Below the pieces are notes generated by a model. The model made no database searches, had not been told where the DNA came from, and worked only from the letters and a program-made list of their open reading frames with translations. 64,000 nt of DNA. Origin: Pachypanchax playfairii (taxonomy: Eukaryota; Chordata; Actinopteri; Cyprinodontiformes; Aplocheilidae). Below are positions 12,382 to 22,629 of this stretch, one piece after another. The stretch's first letter is position 1. Every line of letters starts with the position of its first letter. The stretch spans positions 2,459,615 to 2,523,614 of the forward strand of contig SSNP01000065.1 in the NCBI GenBank assembly GCA_006937955.1. Direction: 5' to 3'. Made by a program: the position numbers and the translations under genes.

Positions 12382-12494
12382 TTGGTGCTGCCAGAATACT
12401 CCATCCATGGCCTGTTCTGCATCATGTTCCTGTGTGCCCAGGAGTGGCTGACTGTAGGCCTTAACGTCCCCCTGCTCTTCTACAACACCTGGAG
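12382..12494 (+). CDS. cnih3: Cornichon family AMPA receptor auxiliary protein 3, internal exon
   Basis: This 113-bp exon is preceded by a pyrimidine-rich acceptor ending CTTCCAG and followed by the donor GTAACT. It encodes LVLPEYSIHGLFC, FLCAQEWLT and GLNVPLLFY, a membrane segment strongly characteristic of cornichon proteins. Cornichons are small ER and plasma-membrane proteins acting as cargo receptors for COPII export; CNIH2/3 also bind AMPA receptors and slow their gating. AQEWLT and GLNVPLLFY fit CNIH3 better than CNIH1 or CNIH2 from memory. The exon ends after two bases of an Arg codon, which is completed in the next exon. By comparison with the 160-residue family length, exons for the first ~66 residues should lie upstream; none was found here. 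Confidence 0.93.
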
Positions 12495-13808
12495 GTAACT
12501 ACACTGTCTGTTTGTGTTTACATGCACTGTACCTGTCATTTTTTACCCATATGTTTTATATTTTGGATTAAGATCAAGTGGTAAATGTATGTGATGTTTG
12601 AGAATTCAGAGAAAGGACAGAACAAACCAGTGACTTCATCCAAGTGACATGCTCTGCATGTGCAAGCTGCTGTATGTTCTCACTAATCTGACACTTGATG
12701 ATGATGTTGTGTTACTCGCTGTGATATGGCAAGCAGCACTCTTTACTGTATTAAAACTTTAAGCATTTATTTAATTTATTTTGTTTTCTAGTAATATAAT
12801 TTAAACAAATTGTCCAAATTCAAGGACAACATTTTTTATTTATGTTCTTATCTTTTTTATTTTTTTTTAACAGTGGTTTAATTTTTTGGTAACTACAATG
12901 TTTGAAGAAATAAAATTAGATTTTATGTTTTTTAAATTACTGCCTATGGTTAGGGTTAGCCAGAAAGTGTAACCCAAGAAACAAAAAGGTCACACCAAAG
13001 TAACAGTTGCAGACGTCTTTGATTTATGAAAGATCTAACATCTTTTAAATCAGACATCAGGATTTTATGCACCAGTTGTCTAGTATTGTCTAAAAAGCTC
13101 AGAACAGAAACACTATACACATGTTCAGGCAGTTTCTAATCAGATAAGAGGAACAACACACCATGTTACGGTCTTCTCTTTCATTACTCTTGTGTATCTC
13201 ACTGCTGTAACATTTGTTTAAAATCAAACTAGGAAACCCATTAAAAGCAGCGTAGCATTCAAAGTGAGCACACTGACATGTACACAACAACTTCAAAGCT
13301 ACAGACAGGACCATGGCATTTGAAGTAAAAGGCCGTCGTCCTCTCTTTCATGGTAACCAAATCCTGAAATTTTCTTCTGTCCTTAAGGCCCTTTTACAAA
13401 GAGTATGTTCTAATTATTATTTTATACTGTGGTACTTTGATAAATCTCTCTTAGTCTCATGTTTTTTTGGTTGTAGATTTTTTTTGAGACGATGGTGAAA
13501 ATATGAACATCCAGCTGACTCAATATCTAAATCTTTTACCTTCACGTTGACTGGACTAAGACTTTGGCAGATGCATGGCTATAGCCTCATCTGATTGGTT
13601 ACTCATTCATATTCAGATCCACATGTCTGGTTTCTATCTCAACATTACATTGGCTAAACTGGAATGAAAAGAAGTGTCTCACCACTCTTTCACCACATGG
13701 GGTGTAGTTTTGTCATAGGAAACAAGAAAGGTTGGTGAAAATGGTAAAATATATAACACTCTTCATTTTCAAAGTGTTTTCAAACAACAACATAAGTAGT
13801 TTGAAGAG
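12495..13808. other. cnih3 intron, no recognised element
   Basis: AT-rich intron sequence with T- and A-rich low-complexity parts; I see nothing else in it. Confidence 0.45.
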
Positions 13809-13811
13809 TAA

Positions 13812-14579
13812 TGCCGGGCGGACACTGTGCGATTTTAGAAATCTGACTGTCGGGGAAATGCTCCCACTGCACGACTGGGTTTGTCACTCGTGCTCTATTT
13901 GACCCTACGACATGTGTACTCATACTGTACGACTGCTGTCAGCCACGATTATTGACAACCATGACTACCAGTCGGCGTGTGACGGCACGACGTGCTCGAG
14001 TGTGAACAACGAAAAACAAAGGTTCATAGTTCCTATGACAACCACAGCGTGCCTGACAACAAGATGGCGAGCAAGCAGAAAGTTGTTGCAGTTGTGTGCG
14101 CTGTTTTGTGTGCTGAAACTAAAAAAAAAAGAAAAGGATTTGGGTACGTGACTGGCTGAGGAGACGTGGTCGGTATGGGATGTCCATCCTTCATTAGGGG
14201 CTTGAGGTAACGTTAATGTTTAACTATATATTGTTTTACAGTAGCTATGATAGTTTCACGTTAGCATTAGCCAGCCAATGTTGCTCCACCGGTGTCTTCT
14301 GCGCAGGTGCGAACGTAGAATCGTGGCGTAACACCGCTCACACTGTACAAGCTATGGTGAAAATTTCTGACATGCCAGAAGTTTGATCGGGAGGTCGCAG
14401 CATTATCGTTAGAACATAGCAGCAATTAATCCTTCCTCGTGAGTGTTCTCACACTGTACGGCTTACGACCTCCCGACCCAACAACCCAACACTACGATGT
14501 TTCCATGATGATGCAGCATGGTCTGTGACGGCAAAGTCGTGGCGAAATCCCATTGAAATTGCACAGTGTCCGCCCAGCA
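13812..14579 (+). mobile_element. PIF/Harbinger deletion derivative, 768 bp
   Basis: Terminal inverted repeats TGCCGGGCGGACACTGTGC and TGCTGGGCGGACACTGTGC lie inside a 3-bp TSD, TAA (13809-13811 and 14580-14582), the TWA type expected of PIF/Harbinger. Subterminal CACACTGTACG-like words repeat inside. At about 14063 a start reads MASKQKVVAVVCAVLCAETK and, after a frameshift in the A run, IWVRDWLRRRGRYGMSILH. This resembles by recall the start of Harbinger nuclease proteins. The rest of the enzyme is deleted. Confidence 0.82.
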
Positions 14580-14716
14580 TAAAGGTCCAGGTTTTCCATG
14601 ACCCCACTGTAGTTCTCTGAAGCAAAGTCCAGTTCAACCTGTATATAAGAATACAGAATCGTAAGAGGCAAGATGGTGGTCGAGGTGATTGTGACACGTG
14701 CAAATCGGTGTAACAA

Positions 14717-15007
14717 TGAGAACAGAACAGGCAACAGGCAAATATTTGGACACAGGCCGATAAGTACCCAGATGGGTTTTATATAGAAAATATCAGGGAA
14801 GGATCATAAAAATATGATTAAATAATTGACAGGACACACTCACCATAAACAAGAATACTGTATAAACTTTTAATGACATCTCATTATGAAATAAGCTGTC
14901 AGTTCGCACTATGGTGACATTTTTCGACAGGGCAGCATAAATCGTCAGAGCACCACTTCCAACTGCGACCTGAATTACTGAAGTTATTGTAAAGCCATCA
15001 GAGGCAT
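14717..15007 (-). repeat. Dispersed repeat B (inverted partner of 526-845)
   Basis: The reverse complement matches 526-845 over nearly its whole length, for example TTTATGCTGCCCTGTCGAAA and ATTTGCCTGTTGC. The two copies lie 14 kb apart in opposite orientation, one upstream of and one within the visible cnih3 intron. Confidence 0.6.
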
Positions 15008-15011
15008 CCAG

Positions 15012-16499
15012 ATATGAAACATATCAATCATGAAAGAAGCAAACAGCAAAGTTTTTTTTAGCACAAACAGTAAACAGACTAACAGTTGATCTGCCTGATG
15101 CTGAATGTGAACAGTGCAAATGACACAGAATGTCAAAAACACTGCAAATAAAACATAAACTAGATGAACATCAGGGTAAGGAGAAAGTAGTTAATCCTAT
15201 TCTGTGGTATGTGATAGTCTAATAGCTGTATTTGCGTCACAAAAGCGTGAAAACAAAAGAAGTCCTTGGGAATCTTCAATCAGTATGTTTTCATCTAAAC
15301 CAAGCTTTTGGCAGAAACTGAACTAATAGATTAGCCCACTGTTGAGAGCTCAGGGTTTACATGTCACTCAGAGAAGAGAATTATTGAAAAAAGTACACTC
15401 ACCACTACTCCAGTAGGTGGCGACATGCAACCCTTCGTGTGGTATTACTTCTAATTCGCGTCATACAAAGTACCACCAAGTGAAGCTGAGTAAAAAACAG
15501 ACGACAACAGCGCTGCAGCACAGTTCATTTGTTACAAACTGCACTGCTTGATGCTATTACACGTCAGATGCATGCAGAGTCTTGTGGCGATGATATCATT
15601 ATTGATTACAGCTTCCGCGTCACATCATTTCCTGAAGGGGCAGGTCTTAGCTAGGCTTCTCAAAATAGCTGTTTACATGCAGAGAAATTCAAATTTCCAA
15701 TTGCATTATCTGGGTTGCTTAGTCAGACCTTTTAAAGTCAATCTAGGATGTATACATGCATTTCAAAAGATAATAATTAGAATTTTTCTTGCTGCGTGTA
15801 AACGTACCTATTGACCCTTAGGGAAAACAGGGAGGGGTTTTTAGAAAAATTTCAAAGGCTTTAGGCTATCTATTGTTAAGCTTTTCCAGCTGACTGAGAT
15901 TAAGCTACACTTAACGCAAGTTGATCAATGTAACTAACTCTGCTACAGTTTAAAAAACATAGCAGCAGTTAGTCATGGTCAGATTTCTGTTGCTCCTTTT
16001 TCTCCATCTCAGTCTTTGCTCCTCTCTGCTGGTTATGACGTTGGATGTGGACTCCAATGTGGACTCCTTGCAGTCTGATTGATTTAAGCTCATGCGATCA
16101 GCTGGGTAAGGCTCAGACGGGAGGAAAGGAAAACATCTTGCTGTCTCATTAACTGCAAACTGTGCCAGATGCCCATCGGCTACAGATGTAGCAGCTGGGG
16201 GAAGAGAAAAATGGAGAGTGGAGGACTGAGACAGAGAAGTGTATAATATAAAGGAAGGAACAGCAGGAGGCTGAAGGGGAAGGGAAAGAAAGCTTGTGAT
16301 CAATGAGTGAAAAATGTTATGTTGACGAGGAAATTTGGAGCAGAAGGGGTAGCATGTGAGCTCAGGCCTTTTCTTGGTCTGTGTGCAGCTGTTTTCTAAA
16401 CATCAGACTGACAGTTATGCAACTTTCCACTTTGGCAGTTGATTGTGGAGTTTCTCAGAGCAGATCGTCACACTGACATCGATGTGAACTGCNGTTAGC
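15012..16499. other. cnih3 intron, no recognised element
   Basis: Noncoding sequence. Short open frames occur without protein-like composition. One N lies at 16493 next to the start of the Tc1 remnant. Confidence 0.4.
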
Positions 16500-17257
16500 G
16501 AGATGATTCCAGCTTTATGACATGGCGCATTATCCTGCTGAAAGTAGCCATCAGAAGTTGGGTACATTGTGGTCATAAAGGGATGGACATGGTCAGCAAC
16601 AATACTCAGGTAGGCTGTGGCGTTGTAACGATGCTCAATTGGTACCAAGGGGCCCAAAGAGTGCCAAGAAAATATTCCCCACACCATTACACCACCACCA
16701 CCAGCCTGAACCGTTGATACAAGGCAGGATGGATCCATGCTTTCATGTTGTTGACACCAAATTCTATCGGACCCTACCATCCGAATGTCACAGCAGAAAT
16801 CAAGACTCATCAGACCAGACAACGTTTTTCCAATCTTCTATTGTCCAATTTCGATGAGCTTGTGCAAATTGTAGCCTCAGTTTCCTGTTCTTAGCTGAAA
16901 GGAGTGGCACCCGGCGTGGTCTTCTGCTGCTGTAGCCCATCTGCCTCAAAGTTCGACGTACTGTGCGTTCAGAGATGCTCTTCTGCCTACCTTGGTTGTA
17001 ACGAGTGGTTATTTGAGTCACTGTTGCCTTTCTATCAGCTCGAACCAGTCTGGCCATTCTCCTCTGACCTCTGGCATCAACAAGGCATTTCCGCCCACAG
17101 AACTGCCGCTCACTGGATATTTTTTCTTTTTCGGACCATTCTCTGTAAACCCTAGAGATCCCAGTAGATCAGCAGTTTCTTAAATACTCAGACCAGCCAT
17201 TCTGGCACCAACAACCATGCCACGTTCAAAGTCACTCAAATCACCTTTCTTCCCCAT
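16500..17257 (-). pseudogene. Tc1-like transposase pseudogene
   Basis: Starting at MGKKGDLSDFERGMVVGAR it carries the Tc1 helix-turn-helix region, then RLVRADRKATVTQITTRYN, VVWSDES with the first catalytic Asp, and YFQQDNAPCH with the second. There is an in-frame stop just after GLSI, a frameshift right after the WSDES motif, and loss of everything beyond the second Asp, including the third catalytic residue. It cannot encode active enzyme. Confidence 0.88.
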
Positions 17258-17405
17258 ACTGATGCTCGGTTTGAACTCCAGGAGATTGTCTTGACCATGT
17301 GTACATGCCTAAATGCACTGAGTTGCCGCCATGTGATTGGCTGATTAGAAATTAAGTGTTAACGAGCAGTTGGACAGGTGTACCTAATAAAGTGGCCGGT
17401 GAGTG
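16500..17405 (-). mobile_element. Truncated Tc1-like element
   Basis: The right end reads CCTAATAAAGTGGCCGGTG, i.e. the CACCGGCCACTTTATTAGG terminus of a common fish Tc1 family read from the minus strand. The other terminus is missing: similarity stops near 16500, next to the single N at 16493. About 0.9 kb remains. Confidence 0.85.
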
Positions 17406-18420
17406 TTAATAGTTCTTGATGTGGGCAGGAAGGATCTTCTGTAGTGGCCTATCTTGATCTGAAGAACCTGCAAACTGAAGACACTAATAAGGTTGAGTTA
17501 TTGTGAAATTTGTTTGCATATTTATTATTAAAACGTAAATCCCAGTTACTGTATTGGAAGCTAATAATGAAGGCTTATCATTTTATGGTATTCATGTTTG
17601 TTTTAGCATTACAAATGTCAGAAATTGTTAAAGTACATCTTGCAGTTTAAACACAGTGTTGCATTTTTGCAGAAGTAAATTCTAATAAAAACCTTGGAAT
17701 CTAAGAATAGGATTGAAGTTTTTAATTTTAAGGTTTTAAATTAATTTAATCAGGCAGTCTAATCAGCAGTTAATCAGCAGTTTAATTACATCCTCTCAAG
17801 AATCAGGTCCGACTAGAAAATACCAGAACTGACAGAGGACTGGGAAAACACATTCACCCCTGGGCAGTGAAAACAAGTTGACAATTGAAAAGTTTCAAAT
17901 CCACTTTGATTTCAACTCGGATGGTCTGCATATATATCATTATGAACCAACAGCCAGGCAGAACATCCCTCACATTGAAATTGATGTTTTAAATTGTTTA
18001 ACTCTTGCAGCCCTAAATGCTACAATTTTTTTTTACAAAAAAAAACAAACTACTCTGCGGGTTCACTGAGTGTCAATGAAGATTCCTACACACTTCTTTT
18101 TCTTGTGCTTTTCCTATGCAAATAAACCAATTAGACAGTTTCATTCCAAAAATTGGTTTAACTGCTTCTTTCTTACTCTCTGTTCATTTATTTTTTTTGA
18201 CAGTCCATTTCACTTGAGTGTTTTCATTGCATAATTTCTCAACTCGCTTTACTTTAATTAGTTTTTCCATTAAGCACATATCGACACAGATATTAACATC
18301 AGGCAGATCACCTGTTAGTTTGTTTACTGCTAGAAAATGTTCACTGCTGGGTTTTTTTTTTCTGGTGATAAATCACACATATAATTGTAAAGTACTGTAG
18401 CGACCCTGTTTTGATGTTCT
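17406..18420. other. cnih3 intron, no recognised element
   Basis: AT-rich noncoding sequence; nothing supported. Confidence 0.4.
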
Positions 18421-18429
18421 GTTCACTGT

Positions 18430-19036
18430 TGCATATTATGGTAGTGTATTACCACCAAACTTGGTGTGGGATCTGAGCTGACAGGAAGGAGATGCAGGTA
18501 AACATTGATGGATTTGGTCCAGTCGTCATTACTATGGAAAGATAAACAGAGAAACAGTTGATAGCAGCAACAATAATAAATTTAAACATGGAGAATAAAG
18601 AGAAACAGCTAGAGGGAAGAAATGTGGTCAGTATGTCAGACAGCAGTCTAAACCGAAGGCAGCATAACTAAAGGGATGAAGCAGGATAACCTAAACTAAC
18701 GCTGTGACTATAGGATTGTGCAAAAAATAAAGTTTTAAGTCTATTTATAAAGCTACACAACATTTCTGCCTCATGGATAAAAAGTGGAAGCTGGTTCCAC
18801 AGGAGAGGAGCCTGATAACTAAAAGCTCTTCCTCCCATTCTACTTTTAGAAACTCTAGGAACTACAAGCTAAAGACAAAAACATCTGGATGCCTTTTGAC
18901 TCTAAATCTCTGTTATAAACATAAAACAACTGGTTTAATCTGAATGTTGTGACCAAACATTTTTAAAGTTCTACTACATTTGATCCACAATGCCATGACT
19001 GATAAGTCCAAGATTTCATAAGAGAGGGTTTTGTTT
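18430..19036 (-). repeat. LINE/SINE-like dispersed repeat, reverse copy
   Basis: The part at 18480-18560 is the reverse complement of about 58700-58760. The block AGCTGGTTCCACAGGAGAGG with neighbouring CTCCCATTCTACTTTTAGAA is a sequence I recall from a very common teleost repeat. It directly abuts the MITE at 19042. Confidence 0.55.
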
Positions 19037-19041
19037 TAGTA

Positions 19042-19741
19042 GCTACGTTTACATGCGCCAAATTTCCCCAATCTGATTAAAATCTTGGTCGATCGGAATT
19101 CCCAAATCCCTGTTCACATGGACACTAACTGAAATGATCTGATCATGCCATGAGTACACATGCATCAGGCACTCAATCAGGTTAAATGAGTTGAGCATGC
19201 GCACAGCGAGTTGTCTTTCCGGGGGAAGAAAAAAAGTAAACAAACTCCGTGCTTTCTGCACGTCTTTCCCGCCCCATCGTGTGCTCGATCTGACTCACGT
19301 TATCCCCTATATGGACCTTCTGCGGGTGATTACCTTTATGTTTGGGTTTTTACTGGTCGCATTAACCAAGCTAGCGGCTGAATACATATTGCTACTGCTC
19401 CTCCTCCACAGGAGAGCAGGATGACAGGATGACTGCACCAGCAGATCACTTCTGTTTACTTCCCGCTATGTTTTCTACTTGGGTCTGCGAAAGCAGAAAG
19501 ACGTCACGCTGAAGTTGTACGCATGCGCAAAGGGCTCTTTTCACCCTTTCTTTCCGAATGGGTGTATACATGCACGTCTATCCGAATGAAGATCGGACAA
19601 AACCACCCCTCTCGATCGGAAGTAAATTTCTTTCGGATCAGGCTGCATCGGATCAAAACAATCTGATTGACATGTTTACATGACGTCTTTTTTATCCGAT
19701 TGGGCGTTTATTCCGATTAAATGTGCCCATGTAAACGTAGC
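19042..19741 (+). mobile_element. TA-flanked MITE, copy 1
   Basis: The terminal inverted repeats are GCTACGTTTACATG (left) and CATGTAAACGTAGC (right), with TA on both sides as the likely TSD. Internal words GATCGGA and CGGAAT repeat near both ends. The interior has a short frame from 19313 starting MDLLRVITFMFGFLLVALTK. Copies 2 and 3 are at 37001-37686 and 57167-57870. Confidence 0.8.
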
Positions 19742-19743
19742 TA

Positions 19744-20289
19744 TTGTTTGCACGAGAGAAAAGTTTTACCATATTTAAAATGGTGCTGTTTGTGAAGAGA
19801 TGTAGAGGCAGTTTTGAAAGGGCTTTGCTTGTTAATGGGTGTGTTAATGTCAAAGTGTGTTTGTGTTTTGAACATCTCTTCATGTTTGTCCCTTAATTTC
19901 CTTTAATCAAATATGATATGTGTTTTACAAAGGAACATGTTCTTCATGTATGTAAGAATTATTTGTTTTTTAGTCATTAGTCATTTACTTCTAATGTATT
20001 TAAGTAGAATGTGCTAATGTTGTCCCTGTCAGTCCAACTCTTTCAGATCTTCATCTGCATGCACGTTTGTGCATGTATTTTTGTGGAAATACATGGGATG
20101 ACAGTTGATGACTCATTAAAATACTTTTCTATAATTTTAAAAGTTTTACTCATCTAAGAAAAGTAATTTGCTGTCAAAGTTTTTACTTTCTTTGACACCT
20201 AACCTGTTTTCCTCTTGTGAATAAAAGTTCAAATAAATTCATACCTTCATCTGTCATGTCACTGAACAAACAGATATGCATGTAAAATA
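19744..20289. other. cnih3 intron, no recognised element
   Basis: Noncoding sequence between two transposable elements; nothing supported. Confidence 0.4.
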
Positions 20290-21255
20290 CATGTTTCAAC
20301 TCCTCATGCTCATGCTCCTTCGAATGATGGAGATTCTTGCCCTATCTCTAACCCCTCCTTTCCACCGGATGTGTCAGCAGCAAGTTACTGCAGCAGCACG
20401 TCTCGCTCGCGTATTCTGCTGCTCGATCCTTTCCACCAGGTGTGTATCAGACGCATAGCAGCAAGGAAGCAACCGTCATTGAAAGAGCACAAAGTCACGC
20501 GAGATTAGCAAAATCACGTGTGACTTCGTCAGTATACACAACAACAAGCAGAAAAAAACTACAACATGGCTCCAAAAGGTTTGTGTTTTATGTTCTGTCC
20601 GTTTTATGTAAATATGAAGGACATTTAAAGATCTAGGGGGCTTCCTCGGAGCGTATTTCGGTTTTGAAAAAGTTTACAGCGGGGGTCTACAAAACCCAGT
20701 AGTGGAGTGCCATTGTTCAGCAGTTGTCTCTGCTTCACCACACCTCAATCAAACAAGGTTGTAAGAAACTGTTTTTCAACTGTTTTCAACTGTTTTTCAA
20801 CCTCGATCTTCAAGCCAGGCGTCTTTCTCTTTCCAAAATGTCGAACTTGAATAGATGCTATAGAACTGGTGCGTATGTGCCTCGAGATGTCGCTCCTGAG
20901 ACGCGTTCGACTCGTGCTGCTGACGGATGCGGTGGAAAGGGTTCTATTAACTACAGCGGTATCTATCAGCTGCGTATGACGTGCTGCTGCAGTAACGTGC
21001 TGCTGACGCGTCCGGTGGAAAGGAGGGGTAAGGCTGAGTCTGGCCACGCTGCGGGGGAAGCTCATTTCAGCTGCTTGTATACAAGATCCAATTCTTTCAG
21101 TCAGAATCTAGCGTTCATGACCATAGGTGAAGTTCGAAATGTAGACCGACCAGTAAACTGAGAGCTTCGCCTTTCGGCTGAGCTCCTTCTTCACTACGAC
21201 AGACTGAAGAAACATCCTCATTACTGCAGAGGAAACCCCGATCCTTAAGTCAGTC
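20290..21255 (-). pseudogene. RTE/Rex3-like LINE reverse transcriptase fragment, split by MITE
   Basis: On the minus strand 21255-21029 reads ERETDLRIG, then LSRKAKLSVY and IQAAEMSF, which matches by recall the C-terminal region of fish Rex3/RTE reverse transcriptases. It contains a stop after TYGHER. The MITE at 20352-21028 splits it; across the TAA target the frame reads RLSL then RDRARI, continuing to about 20290. A dead fragment. Confidence 0.7.
20352..21028. mobile_element. Harbinger-type MITE, 677 bp
   Basis: Long inverted ends CCCCTCCTTTCCACCGGA... and the inverse ...TCCGGTGGAAAGGAGGGG continue into matching GTCAGCAGCA(A/C)GTTACTGCAGC. A second inner pair of CTTTCCACC motifs lies near 20430 and 20935. 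The flanking 3-bp TSD is TAA (20349-20351 and 21029-21031). It interrupts a Rex3-like LINE, whose reading frame becomes continuous when the element is removed. Confidence 0.8.
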
Positions 21256-22485
21256 TCCCTTTCCACGTCTCTCCAAGATGCCTAGCTATGCCTATACATT
21301 TCAACCTTGAGAATTAGGGAGACCGTGGTTGAGGTGCGTCGAAGGGGGAGGGGGGGTCGGTGCGGGTGCTGGTAGTGTCAGAGCTGGGGGGTTGTGCGAT
21401 AGTAGCTGTGAGTTGTGTCACAGAGGGGGTTTGATAACCGCATTTGCAGTGACGTGGGACCATTTTCAGCATGTAAACTTCGCTATAAATAGCCAGTCGG
21501 AGACAACGGATGGTGGAAACTGTAAGAAATCGCAAGAAATTCAGGAGAAAGTTGGCTCCGGGAGATTTTCGGAGAGGGGCACTTAAATTCTGGAGTCTCC
21601 CGGGAAAATCGGGAGAGTTGACATGCCTCTCTCTATGCCTAACTCTTTTACTTCAGACAAAGACTCCGGACTACCGACCTGAAGTAAGAATTCCACCTTT
21701 TTCCAGTTTGGAACCATGGAAGCTGGTTCTTATTCCAGCTGATTCACACTCAGTTGCAAACCATCCCAGTGACGGTCATAGTTTGAAAATGCCAACAGAA
21801 CAAGATCATCTGCCAAAAGCAGAGATGAGATCCTGACAATCCATGACAGTAAGAAATTGTGCATTTGTGCGCAAGACAGAAGGATTGACAGGATTTGTGT
21901 GTAGATATGAAAACAGAAACACACATTTGAGAGAAAGCAGAGCAACTTTGCAAGCAAACAGGACCTTTTGAAGTAAGAAGATCATCGCTTTGAGTGTGAA
22001 AATGAAGGATTTTGCTCTCAAATCGAGAATACATGTTTTCAGTGTAAGACAGGGATTTTTTTTCTGTAATAGGCTTACATAATATTAAATAATCTGCTCT
22101 TAAAGATAAAGTTTGCTATAGCCATTGGTAGTAAATTGGTTAGGATGCAGCACAAGTTAGGGCAGGTAAAGAAGAACTAATCTTTCTATTTCTGCCTGAC
22201 AAATCATGTAAAAAAAATAACCTGGATCTTTATAAGTCCATCATACATTGGCTTTAGAATCTTGAAACATGCATGACTGGACAGTTTTTCAAAAAGTTTT
22301 TTTTTTCTCCACCAATCGCAGTTTCACCTAAGTCAGTTGCATGTTAGTACCCTATCATATTCATGGTGCCATTTTTCCATGCCATCTTTCTCCACATCTC
22401 CACCCATCATAACCCCCCCTCCCCCTTACCTTATGGTCTGGAATGGGTCAACTACCCGGGGTGTGGTCTTTGCCCTCTGTGGCAG
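21256..22485. other. cnih3 intron, unclassified
   Basis: Contains a G-rich stretch near 21340-21430 and otherwise AT-rich sequence. No exon or element ends recognised before the acceptor at 22486. Confidence 0.4.
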
Positions 22486-22629
22486 GTACTTTCATTCCCC
22501 AACGGATACCAAGGAGCTCACCTACGATCCAGCATCCGTGATGAATGGTGATACACTGAAGTTCTGCCAGAAAGAGGCCTGGTGTAAGCTGTCCTTCTTC
22601 GTCCTCTCCTTCTTCTACTATCTTTACTG
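22486..22629 (+). CDS. cnih3: Cornichon family AMPA receptor auxiliary protein 3, penultimate exon
   Basis: This 144-bp exon follows acceptor CTGTGGCAG and ends at donor GTAAGC. Its first base completes the Arg codon split after 12494, giving RYFHSPTDTKELTYDP, then VMNGDTLKFCQKEAWCKL and the hydrophobic stretch SFFVLSFFYYLY. Cornichon proteins share the pattern YFH...YD..VMN.D.L..CQKE.WCKL. This exon carries the conserved loop and most of the C-terminal membrane hairpin. It ends with TG, the start of a Cys codon finished in the last exon. The intron back to the previous exon is 9,991 bp and contains Tc1, Harbinger, MITE and LINE insertions, none touching the splice sites. Confidence 0.93.
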
